Assembly (NCBI RefSeq): GCF_014207255.1
Contig: NZ_JACHCZ010000004.1
Location: forward strand, 124,001 to 188,000
Direction: 5' to 3'
Source of the DNA: Pseudomonas sp. JAI120
GTDB taxonomy: Bacteria > Pseudomonadota > Gammaproteobacteria > Pseudomonadales > Pseudomonadaceae
DNA length: 64,000 bases
Of this stretch, positions 28,219 through 36,674 are shown one piece after another. A model generated the notes under the pieces. The model ran no database searches, had not been told where the DNA came from, and worked only from the letters and a program-made list of their open reading frames with translations. A program made the position numbers and the translations under genes. The first letter of the stretch is position 1. Each line of letters starts with the position of its first letter.

Positions 28219-29639
28219 TACTGTGCCGCCAATTCAGTGCCAGGGATGGTCAACACCTGGCCGACCTTCAACTCATCGGTCTTCAGGTTGTTGGCGCTGC
28301 GCAAGGACGCGGCCGAAACCTGGAACCGCACCGCCAGCATGGCCAGCGTATCGCCCGGTTGCACGCGATGATCACGCGGGCCCTGGGCGATTTTGCCGGA
28401 GTCGCGCAACCAGGCAATGTAGGTGCCCGGCGGCGGGTTCTGCTGGAAGAACTGGCGGACACCGGCGCTGATGGAACGCGCCAAGGCCTGCTGGTGCCTG
28501 GCACTGGCCAGCTTCGAGGCTTCGTTGACGTTGGAGATAAACCCGGTTTCCACCAGGATCGATGGGATGTCCGGCGACTTCAACACCATGAACCCGGCTT
28601 GCTCCACGCGCTGCTTGTGCAACGAGGTCACACGGCCGATGTTGCTCAACACCTTCTGGCCGACGTTCAAGCTGGAGGTCAGCGAAGCCGTCATCGACAG
28701 ATCAAGCAGTACACCGGCGAGCATCTTGTCCTTGTCATCGAGGGACACGTTGCCAGCCCCGCCGATCAAGTCGGAACGGTTTTCGCTGTCGGCCAGCCAG
28801 CGGGCGGTCTCGGACGTGGCGCCGCGATCCGACAGGGCAAACACCGAAGCACCGAAGGCGGCGGCCGAAGGTGCGGCGTCGGCATGGATCGAGACAAACA
28901 GGTCGGCGCCCTTCTTACGGGCGATTTCGGTACGACCGCGCAACGGAATGAAGTAGTCGCCGGTACGGGTCAGTTCGGCGCGGTAGCCTTTCATGCCGTT
29001 GACCTGGCGCTGCAGTTCACGGGCGATGGCCAGCACCACGTCTTTCTCATGCTGGCCGCGCGAACCAGAGGCGCCCGGGTCTTCGCCGCCGTGGCCGGCA
29101 TCGATCACCACGATGATGTCACGCTTGCCGGCCGGGGCTGGCGGCGGCGGTGGCAGCTTGACCTGGGGTTGGGACGGGTTGACCGGTACTGCCGGCACTG
29201 TTGCCACGGCTGGAGTTGGCGCAGGCGGCGGCGCGGCATCGGCGGCGTTGTCGAACAGATCGACTACCAGCCGGTTGCCGTATTGGGCGTTTGGCGCCAG
29301 GGAGAAGCTTTTCGGGGTCACGACCTTTTTCAGGTCGATGACTACCCGCAGGTCAGTCGGCGTGCGCTGCGCCGAGCGCATGGCGGTAATCGGCGTATTG
29401 GCGGTGGACACGTTCAACGGCGCGGCCAGGGTCGCACCGTTGATGTCGATCACCAGCCGATCAGGCGCCGTTAGGGTAAAGACACTGTGCTGGACCGGGC
29501 CAGACAGGTCGAACACCAGTCGCGTGTTATCCGGCGCTCGCCACAGGCGAACACTCTTCACCTGTGAAGCAGCCAGAGCATTGACAGTCATTGCCGCAAG
29601 CAACACCCCTACGACAGCAACCAACGCGCGAAAGCGCAT
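28218..29639 (-). CDS. amiB: N-acetylmuramoyl-L-alanine amidase with AMIN and LysM domains
   Basis: 473 aa from ATG 29639 (MRFRALVAVVGVLLAAM). A signal peptide ends at NALAA. The AMIN domain (VKSVRLWRAPDNTRLVFDLSG) directs it to the septum. A Pro/Ala-rich linker with VPAVPVNP leads to the amidase_3 catalytic domain with VIDAGHGGEDPGASG; the Zn ligands are this His, a Glu and a later SIHADA His. A single C-terminal LysM follows (VQPGDTLAMLAVRF). It cleaves septal peptidoglycan. It lies between tsaE and mutL, the standard order. Confidence 0.96.
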   Translation of the reverse strand: MRFRALVAVVGVLLAAMTVNALAASQVKSVRLWRAPDNTRLVFDLSGPVQHSVFTLTAPDRLVIDINGATLAAPLNVSTANTPITAMRSAQRTPTDLRVVIDLKKVVTPKSFSLAPNAQYGNRLVVDLFDNAADAAPPPAPTPAVATVPAVPVNPSQPQVKLPPPPPAPAGKRDIIVVIDAGHGGEDPGASGSRGQHEKDVVLAIARELQRQVNGMKGYRAELTRTGDYFIPLRGRTEIARKKGADLFVSIHADAAPSAAAFGASVFALSDRGATSETARWLADSENRSDLIGGAGNVSLDDKDKMLAGVLLDLSMTASLTSSLNVGQKVLSNIGRVTSLHKQRVEQAGFMVLKSPDIPSILVETGFISNVNEASKLASARHQQALARSISAGVRQFFQQNPPPGTYIAWLRDSGKIAQGPRDHRVQPGDTLAMLAVRFQVSAASLRSANNLKTDELKVGQVLTIPGTELAAQ

Positions 29640-29654
29640 ACCTAACCCCACCAA

Positions 29655-30125
29655 TTATTTGAATTCCAAAGCCAGAGCAGCGCACCACGACTCACCGCGC
29701 GCACTCTGGGGCAACAACTTCAGCTGACGTCCGTGATCATGCGGCGTAATGGTAATGGTCAGGTCCGGCTTTGGCAAAAAGCCTGTGCCTTTATCTGGCC
29801 ACTCAATCAGGCACAGCGCGTCCTCATCGAAGTAATCACGGATGCCCATGAACTCGAGTTCTTCGGGATCCACCAGGCGATAGAGGTCGAAGTGGAAAGC
29901 CCGCACTGCGCCGATCTCGTAGGGTTCAACCAGAGTGAACGTGGGACTTTTTACCGCCCCCGTGTGGCCCAACCCGCGAATGATGCCCCTGGACAGTGTG
30001 GTCTTGCCTGCCCCCAAGTCGCCTTCAAGAAAAATCAGCCCTGACCCGGCCGTGACCTGCGCAATACGCTGACCTAACGCCACCATGGCCTCTTCATCGG
30101 CCAGGAAAAGGATTACTTCAGACAC
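29655..30125 (-). CDS. tsaE: tRNA threonylcarbamoyladenosine biosynthesis ATPase TsaE
   Basis: 156 aa from a GTG at 30125, preceded by GGAGGA at about 10 bp. The gene overlaps the nnrD end by 13 nt. Walker A is GDLGAGKTTLSRG near residues 35-47, followed by SPTFTLVEPY and the FDLYRL and EWPDKG motifs of the family. It works with TsaB and TsaD in t6A37 synthesis. Confidence 0.96.
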   Translation of the reverse strand: MSEVILFLADEEAMVALGQRIAQVTAGSGLIFLEGDLGAGKTTLSRGIIRGLGHTGAVKSPTFTLVEPYEIGAVRAFHFDLYRLVDPEELEFMGIRDYFDEDALCLIEWPDKGTGFLPKPDLTITITPHDHGRQLKLLPQSARGESWCAALALEFK

Positions 30126-30973
30126 GGCGACTGTTCCTCCAGCAATTGACGAATGGCGGGTATCAGGTCGCTGGCGGCCAGCCCGCGACCAAAGCTGCCC
30201 TGGCGATCCCCTGCCGTGGCGTGCAACCAGACGGCCAGGCAGCTTGCTTCATAGGCCGGCATGCCCTGGGCCAGCAGCGCACCCACCAGGCCGGCCAAAA
30301 CATCACCGAGGCCCGCCGTCGCCATCGCCGGATGGCCTTGATCGCAGCGCGAAACGCGCCCGTCCGGACTGGCAATCAAACTGCCAGCACCCTTGAGGAT
30401 GGCCACTGCCTTGAATTTCTGGCTCAACGCGCGCGCCACCTTAAGACGGTCGGCCTGAACCTCGGCTGTCGAAATCCCCAGCAATCGCGCCGCCTCCCCC
30501 GGATGCGGGGTGATCACGCAATGGGCTGGCAAGCTCACGCTGCCAGTCGCCAGTTGATTGAGTGCATCGGCGTCCCAGACCTGCGGCTGCCGTGCATTGG
30601 CTGCGACAGACAACAGGCTTTTACCCCAGGCGGCTTCGCCCAGGCCGGGGCCAATGACGATCACCGAGATTTTTTCCAGCAAGCCCATCAACTGGTTGGC
30701 CGAACTCACGCCGACGGTCATGACTTCCGGCAAACGGGCCAGCGCGGCCGGCACATGCTCAAGGCGAGTGGCCAGGGACACCATGCCCGCACCACTGCGC
30801 AAGGCGCTTTCGGCGCCGAGCAGCGCGGCGCCGCCAAAGCCCCGGTCGCCGCCAATCATCAGCAGGTGACCGAACTGGCCTTTATGGGCGTCCGGTGAAC
30901 GCGCAGCCAGTTGCGGCAAATGGCCATGCAACAAAGGCTGAACGTCGGTTATTTCGTGTTTTGTCTGCGGCAT
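30113..30973 (-). CDS. nnrD: ADP-dependent (S)-NAD(P)H-hydrate dehydratase
   Basis: 286 aa, ribokinase-like fold. The HKGQFGHLLMIGGDRGFGGAALL start, the GPGLG motif, the DADALN motif and the catalytic ATAGLGDVLAGL loop are all present. It is a stand-alone version of the C-terminal half of YjeF; the epimerase half (NnrE) is absent from this window. It repairs hydrated NAD(P)H. First gene of the long minus-strand series, divergent from queG. ATG 30973 has CGGAGC upstream. Confidence 0.95.
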   Translation of the reverse strand: MPQTKHEITDVQPLLHGHLPQLAARSPDAHKGQFGHLLMIGGDRGFGGAALLGAESALRSGAGMVSLATRLEHVPAALARLPEVMTVGVSSANQLMGLLEKISVIVIGPGLGEAAWGKSLLSVAANARQPQVWDADALNQLATGSVSLPAHCVITPHPGEAARLLGISTAEVQADRLKVARALSQKFKAVAILKGAGSLIASPDGRVSRCDQGHPAMATAGLGDVLAGLVGALLAQGMPAYEASCLAVWLHATAGDRQGSFGRGLAASDLIPAIRQLLEEQSPCLK

Positions 30974-31001
30974 GCGTCTTCAAGCTCCGATGTCTGGCAG
31001 A

Positions 31002-31007
31002 ATTATA
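31002..31007 (-). promoter_or_regulatory. Possible -10 box for the nnrD-tsaE-amiB-mutL series
   Basis: A perfect TATAAT on the minus strand in the 63-bp divergent gap. No good -35 hexamer is visible at 16-18 bp, so the promoter call is tentative. Confidence 0.3.
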
Positions 31008-31036
31008 CGCATCTAACCTGTGGTTTCCCGTGTCTC

Positions 31037-32101
31037 ATGCCCGCTATTACCTCCGATCTGCCCGCCCTCGCCCAATCGATCAAAGACTGGGGGCGCGAGC
31101 TGGGCTTTCAACAAGTCGGCATCAGCGGCCTTGACCTGGCTGAGCATGAACACCATCTGCAACGCTGGCTCGACGCGGGCTACCACGGCGAGATGGACTA
31201 CATGGGCGCCCATGGCAGCAAACGCTCGCACCCGGACGAACTGGTGCCGGGCACCCTGCGCGTGGTGTCGCTGCGCATGGACTACCTGCCCGGCGATACC
31301 CAGATGGCGCAACTGCTGGCAAAACCGGAAAAGGCTTACATCTCGCGCTACGCCCTGGGCCGCGACTACCACAAGCTGATCCGCAAACGCGTGCAACAGT
31401 TGGCCGACCGTATCCAGGCGCAGATCGGGCCTTTCGGCTTTCGTGCCTTTGTCGACAGCGCGCCCGTGCTGGAAAAAGCCATTGCCGAACAAGCCGGTCT
31501 TGGCTGGATCGGTAAAAACACCCTGGTGCTCAATCGCAAGGCCGGCAGTTATTTCTTCCTGAGCGAGCTATTTGTGGATTTGCCGCTACCGGTCGATCCA
31601 CCGCACAGTACCGAACACTGCGGCCGCTGCACCGCCTGCCTGGATATCTGCCCCACCAATGCGTTTGTCGGCCCCTATGTGCTGGACGCCCGGCGCTGCA
31701 TTTCCTACCTGACCATCGAACTCAAGAGCGCAATCCCTGAAGACCTGCGCCCGCTGATCGGCAACCGGGTATTCGGCTGCGATGACTGTCAGATCGTTTG
31801 TCCGTGGAATCGTTTCGCGCGACCTACCGCCGAAAGCGATTTCAAGCCACGGCACAACCTGGATAACGCAGAACTGGCGGAGCTGTTCCTGTGGGATGAG
31901 GATAAATTCCTCAGCAGTACCGAAGGTTCACCTTTGCGCCGTGCCGGTTATGAACGCTGGCTGCGCAACCTGGCGGTGGGCCTGGGCAACGCGCCGTCGA
32001 GCATCCCGGTACTGGAAGCCTTGAAGGCGCGTCGGGATTATCCGTCGGAGCTGGTGCGCGAGCATGTGGAATGGGCGCTGAACCAGCACGCGGCGCGCTA
32101 G
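31037..32101 (+). CDS. queG: Epoxyqueuosine reductase QueG
   Basis: 354 aa from ATG 31037 (MPAITSDLPALAQSIKDWG); the upstream extension crosses the divergent promoter region. The N-terminal cobalamin-binding part has YISRYALGRDYHKLIRKR and LGWIGKNT. Two 4Fe-4S motifs follow, CGRCTACLDICP and CDDCQIVCPWN, then a C-terminal HEAT-like helical tail. It performs the last step of queuosine synthesis in tRNA. Its stop overlaps the convergent TRIC-like gene by 4 nt (CTAG). Confidence 0.97.
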   Translation: MPAITSDLPALAQSIKDWGRELGFQQVGISGLDLAEHEHHLQRWLDAGYHGEMDYMGAHGSKRSHPDELVPGTLRVVSLRMDYLPGDTQMAQLLAKPEKAYISRYALGRDYHKLIRKRVQQLADRIQAQIGPFGFRAFVDSAPVLEKAIAEQAGLGWIGKNTLVLNRKAGSYFFLSELFVDLPLPVDPPHSTEHCGRCTACLDICPTNAFVGPYVLDARRCISYLTIELKSAIPEDLRPLIGNRVFGCDDCQIVCPWNRFARPTAESDFKPRHNLDNAELAELFLWDEDKFLSSTEGSPLRRAGYERWLRNLAVGLGNAPSSIPVLEALKARRDYPSELVREHVEWALNQHAAR

Positions 32102-32712
32102 TGCACGTCGTCGCTGTAGACGAACTTGGGCATTTCCCAGTGAAATCGAATCGCCAGCAGGCGCAATAGAAAGCCGCTGAACAGCGTCAGTAGAATTGCC
32201 TGCTCGCTGGGCAGTTCCAGGTAGAGGCACAGCAGGTAGAACCAGGCGGCGAGGAATGACACGCTGGCGTACAGTTCACGGCGGAAGATCAGCGGAATGT
32301 CGTTGCAGAAAATATCCCGCAGAATGCCACCGAAGACGCCGGTGATCACCCCGCTGACCGATGCCACCAGCATGCCGTGGCCCATTTCCAGGGCGGTCAT
32401 GCAGCCGATCAGCGTGAACGCGACCAGGCCCACGGCATCCAGCGCGAGGAACAGCGAGCGCAGGTGACGCATCAACGGTGCGATAAAGATCGTCACCAGC
32501 GCCGCGACGGAGGTCAGCACCAGGTATTCCGGATGCTTGACCCACGTCAACGGGTAATGCCCCAACAGCACATCGCGCACCGAGCCGCCGCCCAGCGCCG
32601 TCACGCAGGCGATCAGCACCACACCAAACCAGTCCATGCCGCGCCGGCCGGCGGACAAGGCGCCGGTCATGGCTTCGGCGGTGATGGCGATGAGGTAGAG
32701 CATCAGCAGCAT
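32098..32712 (-). CDS. TRIC-like cation channel family protein (UPF0126/YadS)
   Basis: 204 aa with seven hydrophobic segments formed by two related halves. Each half carries the family's glycine motif, GGGSVRDVLLG in the first and GGILRDIFCNDIP in the second, with the charged Arg-Asp pair inside the membrane. Bacterial relatives include trimeric intracellular cation channel homologues. AAGGA lies 9 bp before ATG 32712. It ends tail-to-tail with queG. Confidence 0.9.
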   Translation of the reverse strand: MLLMLYLIAITAEAMTGALSAGRRGMDWFGVVLIACVTALGGGSVRDVLLGHYPLTWVKHPEYLVLTSVAALVTIFIAPLMRHLRSLFLALDAVGLVAFTLIGCMTALEMGHGMLVASVSGVITGVFGGILRDIFCNDIPLIFRRELYASVSFLAAWFYLLCLYLELPSEQAILLTLFSGFLLRLLAIRFHWEMPKFVYSDDVH

Positions 32713-32799
32713 GATGGCGATCCTTGCAAAGAGGCCGGCAGTCTAATCATTTGCTGATGGCACCAAAAGGGGGCGCCTGGCGATAAATCGAGTTGCCTG

Positions 32800-32878
32800 C
32801 CATCGGGAGCAAGCCCCCTCCCACACTTGGACCTGGGAATACATTCAAGTGTGAGAGCTGGCTTGCCTGCGAAGGCGC
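32800..32878. repeat. Hybrid REP doublet with two unlike halves
   Basis: The left half CATCGGGAGCAAGCCCCC is the common REP of this window. The right half, GTGAGAGCTGGCTTGCCTGCGAAGGC, belongs to a different Pseudomonas REP type (GCTTGC-CTGCGA core). The halves face each other like the other doublets. The rest of the 185-bp gap (32713-32897) shows nothing. Confidence 0.7.
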
Positions 32879-32897
32879 CCGGTCAGCAGCCTGCGTT

Positions 32898-33440
32898 TCA
32901 AGCCTTGATGAAATGCTTGCGGTAGTGCTGCAGCTCGGCGATCGACTCGCGAATATCATCCAGCGCCAGATGGGTGCTGCCTTTATGGAAGCTGTCTTTG
33001 ACTTCCGGCGCCCAGCGCGCGGCCAGCTCCTTGAGGGTGGACACGTCCAGGTTGCGGTAGTGGAAGTAGCTTTCCAGCGCCTTCATGTGGGTATAAAGGA
33101 AGCGGCGGTCCTGGCAGATGCTGTTGCCGCAGATCGGCGACTTGCCCTTCGGCACCCACTTTTCCAGAAAGGCAATGGTTTCGGCTTCGGCTTCGGCCAT
33201 GCTGATGCGGCTGTCACGCACACGCTGGGTCAGGCCGGAGTTGCCGTGGGTGCGGGTGTTCCACTCGTCCATGGTGGCGAGCACGGCATCGCTGTGGTGG
33301 ATGGCGATCACCGGACCTTCGGCCAAGGTATTGAGATTACTGTCGGTGACAATGGTCGCCATCTCGATGATGACGTCGGTGTCAGGGTTCAGACCGGTCA
33401 TTTCCAGATCGATCCAAATCAGGTTCTGTGGGTTTTGCAT
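32898..33440 (-). CDS. orn: Oligoribonuclease
   Basis: 180 aa from ATG 33440 (MQNPQNLIWIDLEMTGLNPD). DEDDh exonuclease: first Asp and Glu in IDLEMTG, the later Asp in GNSICQDRRFL, and the C-terminal His and Asp in HLALDDIRESI. It degrades 2-5 nt RNAs and, in Pseudomonas, pGpG from c-di-GMP breakdown. The frame stays open far upstream but only as a shadow of rsgA on the other strand. Divergent from rsgA. Confidence 0.98.
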   Translation of the reverse strand: MQNPQNLIWIDLEMTGLNPDTDVIIEMATIVTDSNLNTLAEGPVIAIHHSDAVLATMDEWNTRTHGNSGLTQRVRDSRISMAEAEAETIAFLEKWVPKGKSPICGNSICQDRRFLYTHMKALESYFHYRNLDVSTLKELAARWAPEVKDSFHKGSTHLALDDIRESIAELQHYRKHFIKA

Positions 33441-33548
33441 GGCTTGATTCTCTTGGCACCTTGGCGTAGCTGCGCAGTTTAGCAGGCGGGGCCGTGCTAG
33501 ACTCGCGACCGTTTTACCTAACCTTTGCATTATCGACACGGAACACCA

Positions 33549-34580
33549 ATGGCCAAACGCCAGCTCAATCGTCGCCAAAACTGGCGCATCGAAAAGATTC
33601 AAGGTGAACGCGCTGCACGCGCCGCCAAACGTGAATCCTCCGCCGTGGACGCGCTCGAGGGCGGCGACCTGGGCCCCGAACAGACGGGCCTGGTGATCGC
33701 GCACTTTGGTGTACAGGTCGAAGTCGAGGCGCTGGAAGGCGAACTCGCGGGCCAGGTGTTCCGCTGCCACTTGCGTGCCAACCTGCCTGCGCTGGTCACC
33801 GGCGACAAGGTGGTCTGGCGTGCCGGCAACCAAGGCATCGGCGTGATCGTCGCCCAGCTGCCGCGCACCACCGAACTGCGCCGCCCCGACAGCCGCGGCC
33901 AGCTCAAGCCGGTAGCGGCCAACGTCGACATGATCGTGATCGTGTTCGCACCGCTGCCCGAGCCCCATGCCAACCTGATCGACCGCTACCTGGTGGCGGC
34001 CGAGCATGCCGGCATTCGCCCGCTGTTGCTGCTGAACAAATTCGACCTGATCGACGAGCAGAATGCCCCGGCGCTCAACGCGCTGCTGGCGGTCTACCGC
34101 ACCCTGGGCTACCCGGTGCTGGAAGTCTCGGCCCACCACGGCAACGGCATGGAACAGCTGCAACAGCAGTTGGACGGGCGTATCAGCGTATTTGTCGGCC
34201 AGTCGGGCGTAGGCAAATCCTCACTGGTCAACAGCCTGCTGCCGGAAGTCGATACCCGCGTGGGGCCGCTGTCGGAGCTGTCCGGCCAGGGCACCCACAC
34301 CACCACCACGGCGCGGCTGTTCCACTTCCCGGGCGGCGGTGAGTTGATCGACTCCCCGGGTATCCGTGAATTCGGCCTCGGCCACGTCAGCCGCAGCGAC
34401 GTGGAAGCGGGCTTTATCGAATTCAACGACCTGATCGGCACCTGCCGCTTCCGCGATTGCAAACACGATCGCGAGCCGGGCTGCGCCCTGCTCAAGGCGC
34501 TGGAAGATGGCCGCGTGCAGCAGCAGCGCATGAACAGCTATCGGTCGATTATTGCGAGCTTGCCGGAAAGTAGTTACTAA
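33549..34580 (+). CDS. rsgA: Small ribosomal subunit biogenesis GTPase RsgA
   Basis: 343 aa from ATG 33549 (MAKRQLNRRQNWR). A basic N-terminus and OB fold are followed by the circularly permuted G domain: NKFDLID (G4) near residue 164 comes before P-loop GQSGVGKSSLVN near 217 and DSPGIREF (G3). The C-terminal zinc knuckle has CRFRDCKHDREPGC near residue 297. It tests the decoding site during 30S maturation. Convergent with motB across a shared hairpin. Confidence 0.97.
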   Translation: MAKRQLNRRQNWRIEKIQGERAARAAKRESSAVDALEGGDLGPEQTGLVIAHFGVQVEVEALEGELAGQVFRCHLRANLPALVTGDKVVWRAGNQGIGVIVAQLPRTTELRRPDSRGQLKPVAANVDMIVIVFAPLPEPHANLIDRYLVAAEHAGIRPLLLLNKFDLIDEQNAPALNALLAVYRTLGYPVLEVSAHHGNGMEQLQQQLDGRISVFVGQSGVGKSSLVNSLLPEVDTRVGPLSELSGQGTHTTTTARLFHFPGGGELIDSPGIREFGLGHVSRSDVEAGFIEFNDLIGTCRFRDCKHDREPGCALLKALEDGRVQQQRMNSYRSIIASLPESSY

Positions 34581-34590
34581 ACTTGCGAAA

Positions 34591-34621
34591 CAATAAGGCC
34601 GCGATCATCGCGGCCTTATTG
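34591..34621. terminator. Hairpin in the rsgA/motB convergent gap
   Basis: Perfect stem CAATAAGGCCGCGAT / ATCGCGGCCTTATTG with almost no loop outside the palindrome. It has no long T-run on either side but is well placed to end both rsgA and motB. Confidence 0.7.
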
Positions 34622-34629
34622 TAGGTGAC

Positions 34630-35652
34630 TTAGGAACCCGTCCCAGGCACCGTAGGGTCTTTCACCCCACCCTCATCAAACAGGTTCAGCTTCTGCCGCA
34701 GCTCATGGGCCGGCAATGGCTCCTGGCCGGGCGGAATGGCGTTTGGGTCGGGCGGCACCTCACCTGGCGCACCCGCTCCCGGAGTTGGGACCGGTGGTGG
34801 CGCGGGCTGATCACCTTCAATCGCACGCTGAGCCTTCTTGGTCAGCACAACGATATCGATGCGACGGTTGATCGGGTTGAACGGATCCTTCGCATCAAAC
34901 AGTTGCGAGGACGCAAAACCCACCACCCGCGCCACTTGCGGGTCCGGATAGCTGCCGGCCACCAGCGCACGACGCGCCGCGTTGGCGCGGTTGGCGGAAA
35001 GCTCCCAGTTGCCAAAGTCACCCTGGCCCGAGTAAGGCTTGGCATCGGTGTGGCCGCTGATGCTGATCTTGTTCGGCACCGCCTTGATGGTGTCGGCCAT
35101 GGCCAACAAGATGTCCTCAAAGTACGGTTTCAAGCGTGCGCTGCCAGAGTCGAACATCGGCCGGTTGGCGGCGTCGGTGATCTGGATGCGCAAGCCATCC
35201 GGAGTGATCTCGAACGAAATCTGATCCTTGAACTTCAGCAGTTGCGGGTTTTCCTCGACCTTGTTCTGCAACTCTTGCAGCAACAGTTCAAGGCGTTCGT
35301 GCTCGACCTGCTCGGCCATGGCTTCGACGGTATCGCGCTCGATCGGGATTTTTTCCTGCGGCGCTTCGGTTTTGACTTCCGGGTTGATGGTGCGCTCAGG
35401 CGCCAGTTGCGGCGAGCCGCCCAGGTCGATCACGAACGGCGTACCGCTTTCCGAGAAGCCAATCGGGTCTTTGAAGTAGCCGGCGATGGCGATCTTCTGT
35501 TCGGGCGTGGCCGTGGACATCAGCCACAGCACCAGGAAGAACGCCATCATCGCCGTGGCAAAGTCGGCGAAGGCGATTTTCCAGGCACCGCCATGGTGCC
35601 CCGCAGCGAAGCGCTTGACGCGCTTGATGATTATCGGCTGGTTGTTTTCCAT
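34630..35652 (-). CDS. motB: Flagellar stator protein MotB
   Basis: 340 aa. A cytoplasmic N-terminus, then one membrane helix with the proton-carrying Asp in FADFATAMMAFFLVLW (near residue 30). The OmpA-type peptidoglycan-binding domain contains ISISGHTDAKPY and NWELSANRANAARR. The C-terminal 60 residues are Pro-rich. With MotA it forms the proton-driven stator. It starts 3 bp after motA. Confidence 0.97.
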   Translation of the reverse strand: MENNQPIIIKRVKRFAAGHHGGAWKIAFADFATAMMAFFLVLWLMSTATPEQKIAIAGYFKDPIGFSESGTPFVIDLGGSPQLAPERTINPEVKTEAPQEKIPIERDTVEAMAEQVEHERLELLLQELQNKVEENPQLLKFKDQISFEITPDGLRIQITDAANRPMFDSGSARLKPYFEDILLAMADTIKAVPNKISISGHTDAKPYSGQGDFGNWELSANRANAARRALVAGSYPDPQVARVVGFASSQLFDAKDPFNPINRRIDIVVLTKKAQRAIEGDQPAPPPVPTPGAGAPGEVPPDPNAIPPGQEPLPAHELRQKLNLFDEGGVKDPTVPGTGS

Positions 35653-35655
35653 GGC

Positions 35656-36507
35656 TTAGCGACCGCGAACCGCTTGTTCCAGCTCGGCGAAGCTTGGGCG
35701 ATGCTTCGGGTACAGGACCTTGCGACCGAACTCCACCGCCAACGATGGCGGCATGCCGGAAGCGGATGCCACCAGGCTGGCCTTGATCGATTCGTACAGG
35801 TTGATTTCTTCCTTGGCGTCATGGGCCAGGGAGGTCGCCAGCGGGCCGAAGAAGCCGTAAGCCGCGAGAATACCGAAGAAGGTCCCCACCAGCGCCGCAC
35901 CTACGTGCATGCCGATAGCCGCCTGATCACCTTCGCCCAGGGAGGCCATGGTCACCACGATACCCAGTACCGCCGCGACGATACCGAAGCCGGGCATGCC
36001 GTCGGCGATACCGGTGACTGCATGGGAGGGATGCTCCAGCTCTTCCTTGAGGCTGAACAATTCCATGTCGAACAGGCCTTCCAGCTCATGGGGGGCCATG
36101 TTGCCGGAAGACATGATGCGCAGGTAATCGCAGATGTAGGCGGTCATGCGCTCATCCTTGAGCACGGCCGGGTACTTGGCGAAAATCGGGCTGGCCGCAG
36201 CGTCTTCGATATCGGCCTCGATGGCCATCATGCCTTCGCGGCGGCTCTTGTTGAGGATCTCGTAAACCAGGCCCAACACTTCCAGGTAGAAGGTGTGGGT
36301 GAAACGCGAACCGAACATTGCCAGCGACTTCTTGACCACGTGCATGGTCATGTAGCCGGGGTTCGCCTGCAGAAAGGCACCCAGTGCCGCACCACCAATA
36401 ATCAGCACCTCGAAAGGCTGGATCAGTGCCGCAATTTTACCGTGGGACAGGACGTAGCCGCCGAGCACGCTCGCGAAGACGACGATAATGCCGATAATTT
36501 TAGCCAT
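35656..36507 (-). CDS. motA: Flagellar stator protein MotA
   Basis: 283 aa with four membrane segments (residues 1-22, about 30-50, 170-190 and 200-222) and a large cytoplasmic loop. That loop includes charged residues expected to contact FliG (RREGMMAIEADIEDAAAS and KDERMTAYICDYLR). The PGFGIVAAVLGIVVTM motif carries the conserved proline. Coupled to motB and divergent from the HDOD gene across a 167-bp gap. Confidence 0.97.
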   Translation of the reverse strand: MAKIIGIIVVFASVLGGYVLSHGKIAALIQPFEVLIIGGAALGAFLQANPGYMTMHVVKKSLAMFGSRFTHTFYLEVLGLVYEILNKSRREGMMAIEADIEDAAASPIFAKYPAVLKDERMTAYICDYLRIMSSGNMAPHELEGLFDMELFSLKEELEHPSHAVTGIADGMPGFGIVAAVLGIVVTMASLGEGDQAAIGMHVGAALVGTFFGILAAYGFFGPLATSLAHDAKEEINLYESIKASLVASASGMPPSLAVEFGRKVLYPKHRPSFAELEQAVRGR

Positions 36508-36674
36508 AGGAGATGAGTACTTGCGCCGTCGGGTTCATGGACATATTTGGGGGAACTGAAAAACTCTTGTTCCTCTTATCGGCAAAACTGCGCCAGACTA
36601 TAGCCCGTTAAGGCGAAAAGCCAGTTCGGCCCGCTCCGGGCGTGTTGACCGCAAGTGATGATCGCGCCCCAATC

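Noticed and set aside
33441..34163. Upstream extension of orn across rsgA
   Set aside because: The extension lies antisense to rsgA and has no family match; the normal 180-aa Orn starts at 33440.
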